Below are positions 45,577 through 54,395 of a DNA stretch of 63,724 nucleotides, in pieces. The position numbers and the translations under genes were made by a program. Each line of letters opens with the position of its first letter. Within the stretch, counting starts at the first letter, position 1. The notes below the pieces were generated by a model. That model ran no database searches. It saw nothing but the letters and a program-made list of their open reading frames with translations, and was not told the origin of the DNA. Origin of the DNA: UBA7378 sp049611805 (GTDB lineage Bacteria > Pseudomonadota > Alphaproteobacteria > RS24); NCBI GenBank assembly GCA_049611805.1, contig JBMZAX010000013.1, positions 1 to 63,724 on the forward strand, in the 5' to 3' direction.

Positions 45577-47394
45577 CTATTCGGCCGCGTGACGCCCGAA
45601 TTGCAATTCGACCAGACGCGCATAAAGCCCGCCCTCTGCCAATAAAGCCTCGTGGCGCCCGCTGGCAATGATTTGCCCGTCAGCCATCACAACAATGCGG
45701 TCGGCCTTCAAAACCGTGGCGAGGCGATGCGCGATGACCAGCGTCGTCTTGTCGACCATCAGATTGGCAAGCGCCTTTTGCACCAGAACTTCGCTTTCCG
45801 CATCAAGCGCGCTTGTCGCCTCATCCAGCAATAATACCGGTGCGGCGCGCAAAATGGCGCGCGCAATGGCAATGCGCTGGCGTTGCCCGCCCGACAAAGT
45901 AACCCCGCGCTCGCCAAGCTCGGTGTCATAGCCCTCCGGCAGGCGTTCGAGAAACTCATGCGCCTGGGCGGCATGAGCGGCGGCAATCACATCTGCCCGC
46001 GATGCGTCGGGGCGGCCAAAGCGGATATTTTCAAAAGCCGATTTGGCAAAAATAACCGTTTCCTGCGGCACCACGGCCAATGCCGCGCGCACATCAGAAG
46101 GGTCTGCCGATGGCAGGGCAACGCCGTCCAGCGTGATTTCTCCGTGCTGTGGGTCGTAAAACCGCGACAAAAGCTGAAACACCGTGCTTTTGCCGGCGCC
46201 CGATGCGCCCACCAGCGCCACGGTTTCGCCCGGAGAAACCTCCAGCGAGAACCCGTTCAGGGCCGATATTTCGGGCCGTGTCGGATAGCTGAAACTCACA
46301 TTGTCAAAACCAATGAGCCCGCGCACCGGTCGGGCGATGGAGACAGGGTTGGCAGGGGCCGTGATTTGCGGTGTGACTTGCAAAATCTCGACCAGCCGCT
46401 CGGTCGCACCGGCGGCCAGTTGCACCTCACCCCACACTTCCGACAGCGCACCAATGGAGGTGGCACACAAAACCGCGTAAATGATGAACTGGCCCAACGT
46501 GCCAGCGGTCATGGTGCCCTGCACAACATTTTGCGCGCCGACCCATAAAATTCCCACCACACCGGCGAAAACCAGCACAATGGCAATCGCCGTCATGCCG
46601 GAGCGCGCGAGAATGCGCAGTTTTGCGGTATCGAAGGAACTTTCCACGGCGGTTGCGTAAACGCGCCGGTCCTCGACCTCGTGGGTGAAAGACTGCACGG
46701 TCTGCATGGCGGAAAGGGTTTCGGCGGCATGCGCGCTGGTGTCGGCAATTCTGTCTTGGCTGGCGCGCGCCAAACGCCGCACCATGCGGCCAAAAACAAT
46801 CATCGGCACAATGACCGCCGGCAGCGTGAGCGCGGCAAGCCCGCTCAAGGCCGGACTTGTATAAACCAGCATGATGGCGGAACCGATGAACATGAACAGA
46901 TTGCGCAAGGCAATCGAGGCCGAAGACCCGACCACGGATTTTATCAGCGTGGTGTCGGCGGTCAGCCGCGACAGCACCTCGCCGGTGCGCGTAACCTCGA
47001 AAAACACCGGGCTCAGCCGTGTGATATGGGCGTAAACGGCCTGGCGCAAATCGGCTGTCACGCGCTCGCCGATCCAGGATACGAAAAAGAAGCGGGTGGC
47101 GCTGGCCGCGCCCAGAACAATGGCGACAACCAGCAAAGCAAGAAAATAGCTGTCTATTGAGACCGCATCATCGCGTGAAAACCCGTTATCAATCATGAAG
47201 CGCACGGCAATCGGCATGGCCAGCGTCGCCAGCGTCGCCATGACCAGCGCGATGAACGCGCCGGCAATCATGCCCGGATATTTCACGATAAACGGCACAA
47301 GCGCCAAAAGCGGCCTGACCGTGCGCCCGCGTGGCCGACGTCTGGCTTCGTCTTCCTGCTGGGCGACTATATCTGCTGAGGTGTTGCGGCTCAC
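45577..47394 (-). CDS. ABC exporter, fused permease-ATPase (MsbA-like)
   Basis: 605 residues: a six-helix exporter domain (about 30-340) joined to a nucleotide-binding domain (about 360-600). Walker A GASGAGKST, Q-loop VVPQETVIFAKSAFENI, signature LSGGQRQRIAIARAIL, Walker B VLLLDEATSALD and H-loop VIAHRLATV are all present. Candidate substrates are lipids or drugs. It begins with GTG after AGGAAAAAACG. It is divergent from rpmE, a neighbourhood I recall from other alphaproteobacteria. Confidence 0.93.
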   Translation of the reverse strand: MSRNTSADIVAQQEDEARRRPRGRTVRPLLALVPFIVKYPGMIAGAFIALVMATLATLAMPIAVRFMIDNGFSRDDAVSIDSYFLALLVVAIVLGAASATRFFFVSWIGERVTADLRQAVYAHITRLSPVFFEVTRTGEVLSRLTADTTLIKSVVGSSASIALRNLFMFIGSAIMLVYTSPALSGLAALTLPAVIVPMIVFGRMVRRLARASQDRIADTSAHAAETLSAMQTVQSFTHEVEDRRVYATAVESSFDTAKLRILARSGMTAIAIVLVFAGVVGILWVGAQNVVQGTMTAGTLGQFIIYAVLCATSIGALSEVWGEVQLAAGATERLVEILQVTPQITAPANPVSIARPVRGLIGFDNVSFSYPTRPEISALNGFSLEVSPGETVALVGASGAGKSTVFQLLSRFYDPQHGEITLDGVALPSADPSDVRAALAVVPQETVIFAKSAFENIRFGRPDASRADVIAAAHAAQAHEFLERLPEGYDTELGERGVTLSGGQRQRIAIARAILRAAPVLLLDEATSALDAESEVLVQKALANLMVDKTTLVIAHRLATVLKADRIVVMADGQIIASGRHEALLAEGGLYARLVELQFGRHAAE

Positions 47395-47564
47395 CGTTTT
47401 TTCCTAACGCTGCGATTGCATTCTATATAGCTCTATCACGGGGTCGGTTCCAGCCCATGTTCGGCGCGTGGGACGCGATGGCGCAGGTCGGTTTTCTTGC
47501 CTTCAGGCTTGCACATCACCCCCATGTCGGTTATAGAAGCCTTCGGAAAACAGAGGATTACGCG

Positions 47565-47786
47565 ATGAAAAAAGATATTCATCCCGAATACCACATGATA
47601 ACCGTCGCCATGACGGACGGAACCAGCTACCAAACGCGCTCGACTTATGGTGAAGAAGGCGCGACGCTGACGCTCGACATTGACCCGACCACCCATCCGG
47701 CATGGACCAAAGGGTCGCAAACGCTGGTTGACCGTGGCGGTCGCGTGAGCCGGTTCAACAAGAAATTCGACAGCTTTATCGGCTGA
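47565..47786 (+). CDS. rpmE: 50S ribosomal protein L31
   Basis: 73 residues beginning MKKDIHPEYHMITVAMTDG. The alphaproteobacterial, zinc-free form: the Cys ligands of the zinc-type protein are absent. The C-terminal GGRVSRFNKKFDSFIG matches the family. AGAGGA precedes the ATG. The 170-bp region upstream separates it from the divergent ABC exporter and holds no recognisable RNA gene. Confidence 0.96.
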   Translation: MKKDIHPEYHMITVAMTDGTSYQTRSTYGEEGATLTLDIDPTTHPAWTKGSQTLVDRGGRVSRFNKKFDSFIG

Positions 47787-47794
47787 CCACCCGC

Positions 47795-47986
47795 TTATTT
47801 CTGAAAAATTGCTTCCGCATCGCTGTGCGAGCTTTTTTTGCTTTCAATAATTGCGCGGCATCGCGCAATCTCGCTCTCCAGCGCGCCAATACGCGCGGTC
47901 AATTCTTCCAGACCCATCGGGCTCAAATCTTCTGCCAGCAAATCGCCCAGCGGCGATCCGGCTGAATTTGGCGTTTCTTCTTCCAT
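47795..47986 (-). CDS. DUF1192 family small protein
   Basis: 63 residues. Acidic N-terminus then a single amphipathic, coiled-coil-prone helix (GLEELTARIGALESEIARCR) ending SDAEAIFQK, as in DUF1192. The function is unknown. Convergent with rpmE (8 bp apart) and divergent from the quinone oxidoreductase gene, which is also the arrangement in other alphaproteobacteria. GGGTAGGG precedes the ATG. Confidence 0.88.
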   Translation of the reverse strand: MEEETPNSAGSPLGDLLAEDLSPMGLEELTARIGALESEIARCRAIIESKKSSHSDAEAIFQK

Positions 47987-48043
47987 GCCCTACCCTTTTT
48001 CCCGTAACGTCTGACTTAAAATTATGCCAATCAGGAATAGATC

Positions 48044-49072
48044 ATGACAATAGAAAATGCAGAAGAAATTGCAGAAGAAATTCCCGAAAAAATGCGCGCG
48101 ATCAGCATTGGCGAAGACAACAGTCCGGGTTCGCTTTCGCTTAGTGAGCACGACACGCCGCGCCCCGACACACATGAAATTCTCGTTAAAATCGGCGCGG
48201 CCGGTGTCAATCGCGGCGACTGCTACCAGCGCATGGGGTTTTATCCGCCGCCGCCCGGCGCATCGGAAATTATGGGGCTGGAATTTGCCGGAACGGTCGT
48301 GGCCTGCGGGTCGGGCGTTACGCGCTGGCAGCTTGGCGCGCGCGTGGCCGGTTTGGTGGCCGGCGGTGGCTATGCCGAATACGGTCTTGTGCATGAAGAC
48401 CACGCGCTCGAAATTCCCGAAAATATGAGCTTTACCGGGGCCGCCGCCCTGCCCGAAACCATTTACACGGTCTGGGCGAATGTGTTTGAACTGGGCGGGC
48501 TGAGCGCCGGTCAAACACTGCTCATCCATGGCGGCTCCAGCGGCATTGGCACAACCGCAATTCAAATGGCGAAACATTTCGGTGCGATTGTCGCCACCAC
48601 TGCCGGAACGGACGAAAAATGCGATTTTTGCAAAAAACTGGGTGCCGACCTCACCATCAATTACAAAAACACCGATTTTGAAGCCGCCATTGCCACACTG
48701 ACCGACGGCCAAGGGGCCAATCTCATTCTGGATATGGTGGGCGGCAGCTATTTTCAGCGCAATATTGCAGCCGCCGCGCTCGGCGGGCGCATTGTCAATA
48801 TCGCCCATCTTGAGGGCGCGCGCGCCGAGATTGATATGCTGCCCGTTATGCTCAAAAACCTGACCCTGACTGGCTCCACCTTGCGCGCACGGCCCATTCC
48901 GGAAAAAACCCGCCTGACCGATATAGTCAGAGAGAAAATCTGGCCGCTGGTCGGCAAGGAGATAAAACCGATTGTCGACAGCGTGTTTCCGCTCGGCGAA
49001 GCCGGTGCCGCGCAAAGCCTGATGGAAACCAGCCAACACATCGGCAAAATCATCCTCGATTGCGAGGGTTAA
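48044..49072 (+). CDS. NAD(P)H-quinone oxidoreductase, zeta-crystallin/PIG3-type
   Basis: 342-residue medium-chain reductase without structural zinc. An N-terminal GroES-like domain contains VKIGAAGVNRGDCYQRMGFY and PGASEIMGLEFAGTVVACG; the Rossmann domain has TLLIHGGSSGIGTTAIQMAK (glycine-rich AxxGxxG-type NADPH site). Likely reduces quinones or other enones with NADPH. AGGAATAG precedes the ATG. The N-terminus carries an extra acidic stretch of about 15 residues. Confidence 0.92.
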   Translation: MTIENAEEIAEEIPEKMRAISIGEDNSPGSLSLSEHDTPRPDTHEILVKIGAAGVNRGDCYQRMGFYPPPPGASEIMGLEFAGTVVACGSGVTRWQLGARVAGLVAGGGYAEYGLVHEDHALEIPENMSFTGAAALPETIYTVWANVFELGGLSAGQTLLIHGGSSGIGTTAIQMAKHFGAIVATTAGTDEKCDFCKKLGADLTINYKNTDFEAAIATLTDGQGANLILDMVGGSYFQRNIAAAALGGRIVNIAHLEGARAEIDMLPVMLKNLTLTGSTLRARPIPEKTRLTDIVREKIWPLVGKEIKPIVDSVFPLGEAGAAQSLMETSQHIGKIILDCEG

Positions 49073-49079
49073 AAAACCT

Positions 49080-49116
49080 TTGCAGAGGGCGGTGGTTCGT
49101 TATATATAATTCGTTA
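49080..49116 (+). promoter_or_regulatory. Candidate trcR promoter with direct repeats
   Basis: A perfect TATAAT (49105-49110) lies 19 bp after a weak -35-like TTGCAG (49080-49085). TTCGTTA occurs on both sides of the -10 box (49096-49102 and 49110-49116, 14-bp period), an arrangement suited to an operator that covers the promoter. The predicted leader to the trcR ATG is about 70 nt. Confidence 0.45.
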
Positions 49117-49186
49117 ATCCCGACATGGCGTTTTCAGGATGCATAAAGCCTTGCAGCAAAAACGCTTGCGGTGAACGGAGAAGCCC

Positions 49187-49945
49187 ATGACCACGCCTCT
49201 TATGCCCAAAGCCACAGCCGTATGGCTGATCGACAATACGGCCCTGACCTTCGACCAGATCGCTCTTTTCTGCGGTTTGCATCCGCTTGAAGTCAAAGGC
49301 ATCGCCAATGGTGACGTTGCACAAGGCATTAAGGGCATGGACCCGATAAGCAGCGGCCAGCTGACGCGCAGTGAAATTGAACGCTGTCAGGAAGACCCGA
49401 CAAGCGAATTGCAAATCGCCGACAGCAAACGCGAAATTCCGGCCGGAAAACCGCGCAAAACGACGAAATATACGCCCCTGTCAAAACGCCAGGAGCGCCC
49501 CGACGCCATTGCCTGGCTGGTGCGTAACCATGCCGAATTGCGCGATTCTGAAATCTCAAGACTTGTCGGCACCACAAAGCCGACCATTCAAAGCATTCGC
49601 GACCGATCGCATTGGAATATCAGCAATATTACCCCGACCGATCCGGTAACATTGGGTCTGTGCACGCAGATTGAGCTCGATGAAGTCGTTGCGAAAGCCG
49701 CCTTGCGCGAGCAACGCCGTCTCGCCAAACTTGCCAAGGAACAGGGCAATACCGGCGAGGTGCTGAAAGATGCCGCCGAGACAACCGCCATTGGCGCCAC
49801 GCCGAATGCCGACCTGATTACCGGCGGCGGCAGTGATTTGGGCGGCAGCTCCGAGCCGGCTGAACCCGCATCAGAGGCGGCAGACACCGCGTCGGAACCG
49901 CGCAATCTCGACGATTTGCGCCCCGAAGATGTGTTCGGAAACTAG
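49187..49945 (+). CDS. trcR: Cell cycle transcriptional regulator TrcR (DUF1013)
   Basis: 252 residues. DUF1013 is an alphaproteobacterial family described as a transcription regulator under cell-cycle control. Features: MPKATAVWLIDNTALTFDQI, FCGLHPLEVKGIANGDVAQG, then YTPLSKRQERPDAIAWLVRN and LRDSEISRLVGTTKPTIQSI, an HTH-like unit. A C-terminal acidic, Ala/Gly/Ser-rich tail (about 190-252) ends DDLRPEDVFGN. CGGAG precedes the ATG. Convergent with the DUF465 gene, whose stop lies 4 bp inside its end. Confidence 0.92.
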   Translation: MTTPLMPKATAVWLIDNTALTFDQIALFCGLHPLEVKGIANGDVAQGIKGMDPISSGQLTRSEIERCQEDPTSELQIADSKREIPAGKPRKTTKYTPLSKRQERPDAIAWLVRNHAELRDSEISRLVGTTKPTIQSIRDRSHWNISNITPTDPVTLGLCTQIELDEVVAKAALREQRRLAKLAKEQGNTGEVLKDAAETTAIGATPNADLITGGGSDLGGSSEPAEPASEAADTASEPRNLDDLRPEDVFGN

Positions 49946-50112
49946 TCCGGCAACCGCAATTCTTCCATTTGCTGCTTAATTGCGAGTTTCCGCAATTTCA
50001 GTTTTTTTATATCGCTCTCATCTGTCGATTTATGGGTAAGTGCGTCGGCCAATTCCTGCTCAACTTGTTGATGCAAACGATGCAGGCTCGCCAAACGTGC
50101 GTCTGTGGTCAT
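49942..50112 (-). CDS. YdcH/DUF465 family small protein
   Basis: 56 residues, one helical hairpin: LASLHRLHQQVEQELADALT and KKLKLRKLAIKQQMEELRLP, the YdcH/DUF465 pattern. The function is unknown. The ATG at 50112 follows GGAGG; a longer frame upstream is not homologous. It overlaps the end of trcR by 4 bp and is divergent from purE, a common alphaproteobacterial neighbourhood. Confidence 0.9.
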   Translation of the reverse strand: MTTDARLASLHRLHQQVEQELADALTHKSTDESDIKKLKLRKLAIKQQMEELRLPD

Positions 50113-50242
50113 GGAAACCTCCGTGCCTCCAATGCTGTCAAACTGACGGGCGCGAGTCCATAAATTTTTGAAATGTTCTTGAAACGATCCAACAAATCGG
50201 CTTAACTCCGCTCTTTCCTGACCTGGGGGAAAGGGTATAGCC

Positions 50243-50734
50243 ATGACCGAACAGGTAGATGTCGGGGTGATAATGGGCAGCCAGTCTGACTGGCCGACGA
50301 TGAAACACGCCGCCGAAATTCTGGAACAATTGGAAATTTCACATGCCTGCCAAATCGTGTCGGCGCATCGCACGCCCGACCGGTTGGTAGACTATGCCAA
50401 AACGGCGCGCGCGCGGGGGCTGAAGGTCATTATCGCCGGAGCCGGCGGCGCGGCACATTTGCCGGGCATGGTTGCGGCCATGACCACCGTGCCGGTTTTC
50501 GGCGTGCCAGTGCAGTCAAAGGCGCTTTCGGGGCAGGACTCGCTTTTGTCGATTGTGCAAATGCCCGCCGGTGTGCCGGTCGGAACGCTGGCGATTGGCG
50601 AGGCCGGTGCCACCAATGCCGCATTGCTGGCCGCCGCGGTGCTGGCCGGTTTCGACCCCGATTTGGAAGTGCGCCTTGCGGCTTGGCGCGCGGCCCGCAC
50701 CGCCGCCGTTGAAGAGGTGCCGCGTGACGCGTGA
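50243..50734 (+). CDS. purE: 5-(carboxyamino)imidazole ribonucleotide mutase
   Basis: 163 residues. Class I PurE moves the carboxyl group of N5-CAIR to give CAIR in purine synthesis. The signature GVIMGSQSDWPTMKHAAEIL, VSAHRTPDRLVDYAKTA, IIAGAGGAAHLPGMVAAMT and VPVQSKALSGQDSLLSIVQM with PAGVPVGTLAIG are intact, including the conserved Ser, Asp and His. The end overlaps purK by 11 bp. Confidence 0.97.
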   Translation: MTEQVDVGVIMGSQSDWPTMKHAAEILEQLEISHACQIVSAHRTPDRLVDYAKTARARGLKVIIAGAGGAAHLPGMVAAMTTVPVFGVPVQSKALSGQDSLLSIVQMPAGVPVGTLAIGEAGATNAALLAAAVLAGFDPDLEVRLAAWRAARTAAVEEVPRDA

Positions 50735-51800
50735 GCCGCGCAAACCGGGTGCTACAATCGGCATCATCGGAGGCGGGCAACTTGGCCGGATGATGTGTCA
50801 GGCCGCCGCCGAATTGGGGTTTCGCACGGTCGTGCTGGCCCCCAACGAAGACGCCCCCGCCGCGCAAGTTTGCAATCGCCTCATTTGCACCGCCTATGAA
50901 GACATTGACGGCCTGCGCGCGCTTGAGGCGGCCACGGATGTCATCACTTACGAATTTGAAAACATACCCGCCGATGCGCTGGATACGATTGCCGCGCGCG
51001 TATTGCCGCCGGTCAATGCCCTGCGCATTTCGGGCGACCGCCTCACGGAAAAAACCTTCATTCGCGACCAGGGCCTGCCGGTTGCCGATTTTGTCGACCT
51101 TGGCGACCAAGATGCGTTGGAAGGTGGTCTCGCTATGTTTGCCGGCACCGGCATTGTGAAAACCCGGCGCTTTGGCTATGACGGCAAGGGCCAATGGCGC
51201 ATTGACGCCGATACGGACTGGCGGCAGAACAGCGCGGAAATGCTAGCGCAACCGGCTATTTTGGAGCGCATCATTCCGTTCGCCCGCGAATTATCCGTTA
51301 TTATCGCGCGCGGGGCAGACGGGCAGACCGCCTGCTATCCGCCGATCGAGAACCAACACGAAAACCATATTCTGCGCCGCTCAATCATGCCCGCCGAGGT
51401 CGATGCAAGCCAGGCCGAAGCCGCCCGACATATTGGCGAAACCCTTGTGGCGCGGCTCGATTATGTCGGCATTTTGGGGGTCGAATTATTCGACACGGCC
51501 GAGGGTCTGATTATCAATGAAATTGCCCCGCGCGTGCATAATTCCGGCCATGTCACGGCAGATGCCTGCGCGGTAGGTCAGTTCGAACAGCATATCAGGG
51601 CGATCACCGGCTGGCCGCTGGGCACGACCGCCCCGCACAGCCATGGTGAAATGACAAATATTCTGGGCCATGAAATCGACAATTGGGCCGAATTTGCCGG
51701 CAGCCCCGACACATGCGTGCATTTATACGGCAAACCACAAGCGCGCGAAGGGCGCAAAATGGGCCACATTACGCGCCTGTCGCCGCTTTCCAAAAACTGA
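50724..51800 (+). CDS. purK: 5-(carboxyamino)imidazole ribonucleotide synthase
   Basis: 358-residue ATP-grasp enzyme that carboxylates AIR with bicarbonate. N-terminal IGIIGGGQLGRMMCQAAAEL, the middle TRRFGYDGKGQWRI and the C-terminal NEIAPRVHNSGHVTADAC are diagnostic. It begins with GTG inside the end of purE, after a GAGG site, matching the usual coupled purEK pair. Confidence 0.96.
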   Translation: MTREPRKPGATIGIIGGGQLGRMMCQAAAELGFRTVVLAPNEDAPAAQVCNRLICTAYEDIDGLRALEAATDVITYEFENIPADALDTIAARVLPPVNALRISGDRLTEKTFIRDQGLPVADFVDLGDQDALEGGLAMFAGTGIVKTRRFGYDGKGQWRIDADTDWRQNSAEMLAQPAILERIIPFARELSVIIARGADGQTACYPPIENQHENHILRRSIMPAEVDASQAEAARHIGETLVARLDYVGILGVELFDTAEGLIINEIAPRVHNSGHVTADACAVGQFEQHIRAITGWPLGTTAPHSHGEMTNILGHEIDNWAEFAGSPDTCVHLYGKPQAREGRKMGHITRLSPLSKN

Positions 51801-51814
51801 AAATTGAAGCCTTA

Positions 51815-52510
51815 TCAGGCCGAGCGCGTTTTGTAGCGCCGTTTCGCCAGCTTGCCCAAAAGGTCGGAAAACGGCGTTTTGCCGTCGCTTGCGGCCTGCC
51901 ATTTCGCTTTGGCTTTTTCAAATTGCATGACATTTTCAATGCGACGGTCAAGAAACTCCCAGCTTTTTTCATTGCCGTCGCTTTCATCGCCGAACCATAC
52001 AAGCCGCGTCGCGCCCAGAACCCCGCTTAAAATCAGCCGCTTGGAATAGTGATTATAATCGGTGGCGGTGTCTCCGGCCCAGTGCCAGATATGGTCGGCC
52101 GTGGCATAGACCAGCCGCCCGCCCAATGCCTGTCGTCCGGGCAAGCTCAGCCACCCCGCCGCACGGCGCGCGGCTTCGCGGTGGTCGGCATCCGCTTCCA
52201 GACGCACGCGCACGCCATGGCGGATACGGTCGCGAATTTTCATATCATCGGGCGCCTCAAGCGCGGCCAGCATCACCGCATCGCCCGATTTTGAAAACGC
52301 TGTAATCAGATCGCCTACCCCGCCCGAAAAAGCCAGATGCAGGCTGTTATCATCAATGCCTGCCGCTTTTCCGGCGCGCGCCAACACCTCTTCCGACCAG
52401 CCGTCAAAGGCAATTTCGGGCAGCGCGGCGTCTAAAACCGCATTGCGAATGTCGTCATAAGTGTCGTCATATGTAGCGTTCATGCGCTGAATATGGGTCG
52501 CGCGGCTCAT
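51815..52510 (-). CDS. COQ9 family ubiquinone biosynthesis protein
   Basis: 231 residues. The fold is TetR-like but COQ9 binds lipids and assists Coq7 hydroxylation in ubiquinone synthesis. Motifs: YDDIRNAVLDAALPEIAFDG, GDLITAFSKSGDAVMLAALE, YATADHIWHWAGDTATDYNH and YSKRLILSGVLGATRLVWFG. It is divergent from rpsU, an arrangement conserved in alphaproteobacteria. It ends 14 bp from the purK stop on the opposite strand. Confidence 0.95.
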   Translation of the reverse strand: MSRATHIQRMNATYDDTYDDIRNAVLDAALPEIAFDGWSEEVLARAGKAAGIDDNSLHLAFSGGVGDLITAFSKSGDAVMLAALEAPDDMKIRDRIRHGVRVRLEADADHREAARRAAGWLSLPGRQALGGRLVYATADHIWHWAGDTATDYNHYSKRLILSGVLGATRLVWFGDESDGNEKSWEFLDRRIENVMQFEKAKAKWQAASDGKTPFSDLLGKLAKRRYKTRSA

Positions 52511-52574
52511 GAATACAACCGGTTTTTACCGGATAAGGGCCATGTTTCGTCCCAGGCACGAGCCAATACAGGGG

Positions 52575-52630
52575 TGGACATTGAGCCCATGGTTTGCTAA
52601 ATACGGCATCAATCAGGGGCGTTTGCGCCC
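52575..52630 (+). promoter_or_regulatory. Candidate rpsU promoter and leader hairpin
   Basis: TGGACA (52575-52580) and TAAATA (52598-52603) are spaced 17 bp as a sigma70-like promoter. The hairpin GGGCG-TTTG-CGCCC (52617-52630) falls in the leader, followed by a T-rich stretch and the AAGGAG site at about 52640. The short T-tract makes an attenuator possible; autoregulation by S21 is speculation. Confidence 0.35.
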
Positions 52631-52654
52631 GATTATTTTAAGGAGTGGTGAAAC

Positions 52655-52879
52655 GTGCAAGTTTCGGTTCGGGATAATAATGTTGATCAGGCCTATAAGG
52701 TTCTGAAGAAAAAGCTTCAGCGCGAAGGTGTCTTCCGCGAAATGAAGCTGCGCAATCATTACGAAAAGCCCTCCGAAAAGCGTGCCCGCGAAAAGGCTGA
52801 AAGTGTGCGCCGCGTTCGCAAGCTGGCGCGCAAGGCCGCACAGCGCGAAGGGCTGGTGCAGGGCAAGCGCAAATACTAG
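52655..52879 (+). CDS. rpsU: 30S ribosomal protein S21
   Basis: 74 residues, basic, beginning MQVSVRDNNVDQAYKVLKKK and ending REGLVQGKRKY. It is a small-subunit protein promoting mRNA base pairing in initiation. The start codon is GTG, nine bases after AAGGAG. It is followed by a bidirectional terminator. Confidence 0.96.
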   Translation: MQVSVRDNNVDQAYKVLKKKLQREGVFREMKLRNHYEKPSEKRAREKAESVRRVRKLARKAAQREGLVQGKRKY

Positions 52880-52913
52880 TTCCGATTAAATAATCGGCTG
52901 TTGCCGACAAATG

Positions 52914-52941
52914 AAAAAGCGCCCGAAGGCGCTTTTTTTTT
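52914..52941. terminator. Bidirectional rho-independent terminator
   Basis: The hairpin AGCGCC-CGAA-GGCGCT (52918-52933) is followed by eight or nine T on the plus strand and preceded by five A, so that the minus-strand transcript reads GGCGCT followed by TTTT. It serves both rpsU and the convergent pntB. Confidence 0.9.
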
Positions 52942-52967
52942 GTCTTTCGTGCTTGTGCGCGGTGCCG

Positions 52968-54383
52968 CTAGAAAGCCTTGATGACGTTCTCGACCATTTT
53001 CTTGGCATCCGAAAACAGCATCATGGTGTTGTCGCGGAAGAACAATTCATTCTCCACACCGGCATAACCCGACCCCATGCCGCGCTTGATGAACAGCACC
53101 GTGCCGGCGCGCTCGACATCCAGAATCGGCATGCCGTAAATCGGACTTGCCGGATCGGTTTTGGCAGACGGATTGGTCACATCATTTGCGCCAATCACAA
53201 AAGCAACATCGGCTTGGGCAAATTCGCTGTTAATGTCTTCCAGTTCAAACACCTCGTCATAAGGCACATTGGCCTCGGCCAGCAGCACATTCATGTGTCC
53301 GGGCATGCGTCCGGCAACCGGATGAATGGCGTAGGAAACCTTGACGCCGTTCTTTTTCAGCTCATCCACCATTTCGCGCAGCGCGTGTTGGGCTTGCGCA
53401 ACAGCCATGCCATAGCCCGGCACGATAATGACCGACCCGGCATTTTTCATGATAAAGGCGGCATCTTCGGCACTGCCCTGCTTGACCGGGCGTTGCTCGA
53501 CATAGTCTTGTCCGCCGGCCGCTTCATCGGCCCCGAAACCGCCGAGGATGACGGAGATGAATGACCGGTTCATGCCCTTGCACATAATATAGGACAGGAT
53601 GGCACCCGACGAGCCGACCAGCGAGCCGGTGATAATCAGCGCCAGATTGGACAGCGTAAAGCCGATACCGGCCGCCGCCCAGCCCGAATAGGAATTGAGC
53701 ATGGACACGACCACGGGCATATCCGCCCCGCCAATCGGAATGATTATCAAAAACCCGATGACGAAAGACAAAACCGTGATGAAGAGGAAAACTTCCGGTG
53801 TCATATGCGTCTGGGGCGCACCGGCGACCAGATAAACCATACCGGCGACAATCGCCAGCGCGATCACCAAATTAATCGCATGGCGCTGTGGCAGTAAAAT
53901 CGGCGCACCGGACATTGTGCCCTGCAATTTGGCAAAAGCGATGACCGAACCGGAAAAAGTGATGGCACCAATGGCCACGCCCAGCGACATTTCAATCAGG
54001 CTTGCAGTTTTGATGACGCCGTTTTCACTCACATTAAAGGCTTCGGGCGACAAAAACGCAGCCCAGGCAACCATGACCGCTGCCAACCCGACAAGCGAGT
54101 GGAAGGCGGCGACAAGCTGGGGCATATCCGTCATGGCAATGCGGCGGGCAATCGCCGCACCAATGACACCGCCAATGGCAATGCCTGCGACGATGGTAAA
54201 CCACACATCACTGCCCTGACTGTCGAGCAGGGCCAGCGTTGTAGCAACGGCGATGACCATACCCGCCATGCCGAAATAATTGCCGCGCCGCGATGTATCG
54301 GGCGAACTGAGCCCGCGCAGCGCGATGATGAACAACACGCCGGAGGCAAGATAAAGGAGGGTAGAAAGGTTTTGCGATTCCAT
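52968..54383 (-). CDS. pntB: NAD(P) transhydrogenase subunit beta
   Basis: 471 residues. A membrane part with about nine helices (1-280) and the NADP-binding domain III (about 290-471), recognised by VIIVPGYGMAVAQAQHALRE, YAIHPVAGRMPGHMNVLLAE and FVIGANDVTNPSAKTDPASP. Proton translocation drives hydride transfer from NADH to NADP. The start chosen is the ATG at 54383 after GAGG; an in-frame GTG is four codons earlier. It is the last gene of pntAA-pntAB-pntB. Confidence 0.96.
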   Translation of the reverse strand: MESQNLSTLLYLASGVLFIIALRGLSSPDTSRRGNYFGMAGMVIAVATTLALLDSQGSDVWFTIVAGIAIGGVIGAAIARRIAMTDMPQLVAAFHSLVGLAAVMVAWAAFLSPEAFNVSENGVIKTASLIEMSLGVAIGAITFSGSVIAFAKLQGTMSGAPILLPQRHAINLVIALAIVAGMVYLVAGAPQTHMTPEVFLFITVLSFVIGFLIIIPIGGADMPVVVSMLNSYSGWAAAGIGFTLSNLALIITGSLVGSSGAILSYIMCKGMNRSFISVILGGFGADEAAGGQDYVEQRPVKQGSAEDAAFIMKNAGSVIIVPGYGMAVAQAQHALREMVDELKKNGVKVSYAIHPVAGRMPGHMNVLLAEANVPYDEVFELEDINSEFAQADVAFVIGANDVTNPSAKTDPASPIYGMPILDVERAGTVLFIKRGMGSGYAGVENELFFRDNTMMLFSDAKKMVENVIKAF

Positions 54384-54395
54384 ATCGAGCCTCAC

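Noticed and set aside
47395..47564. Possible small RNA gene between the ABC exporter and rpmE.
   Set aside because: No convincing promoter-terminator pair or known RNA motif; probably just the two promoters and the rpmE leader.
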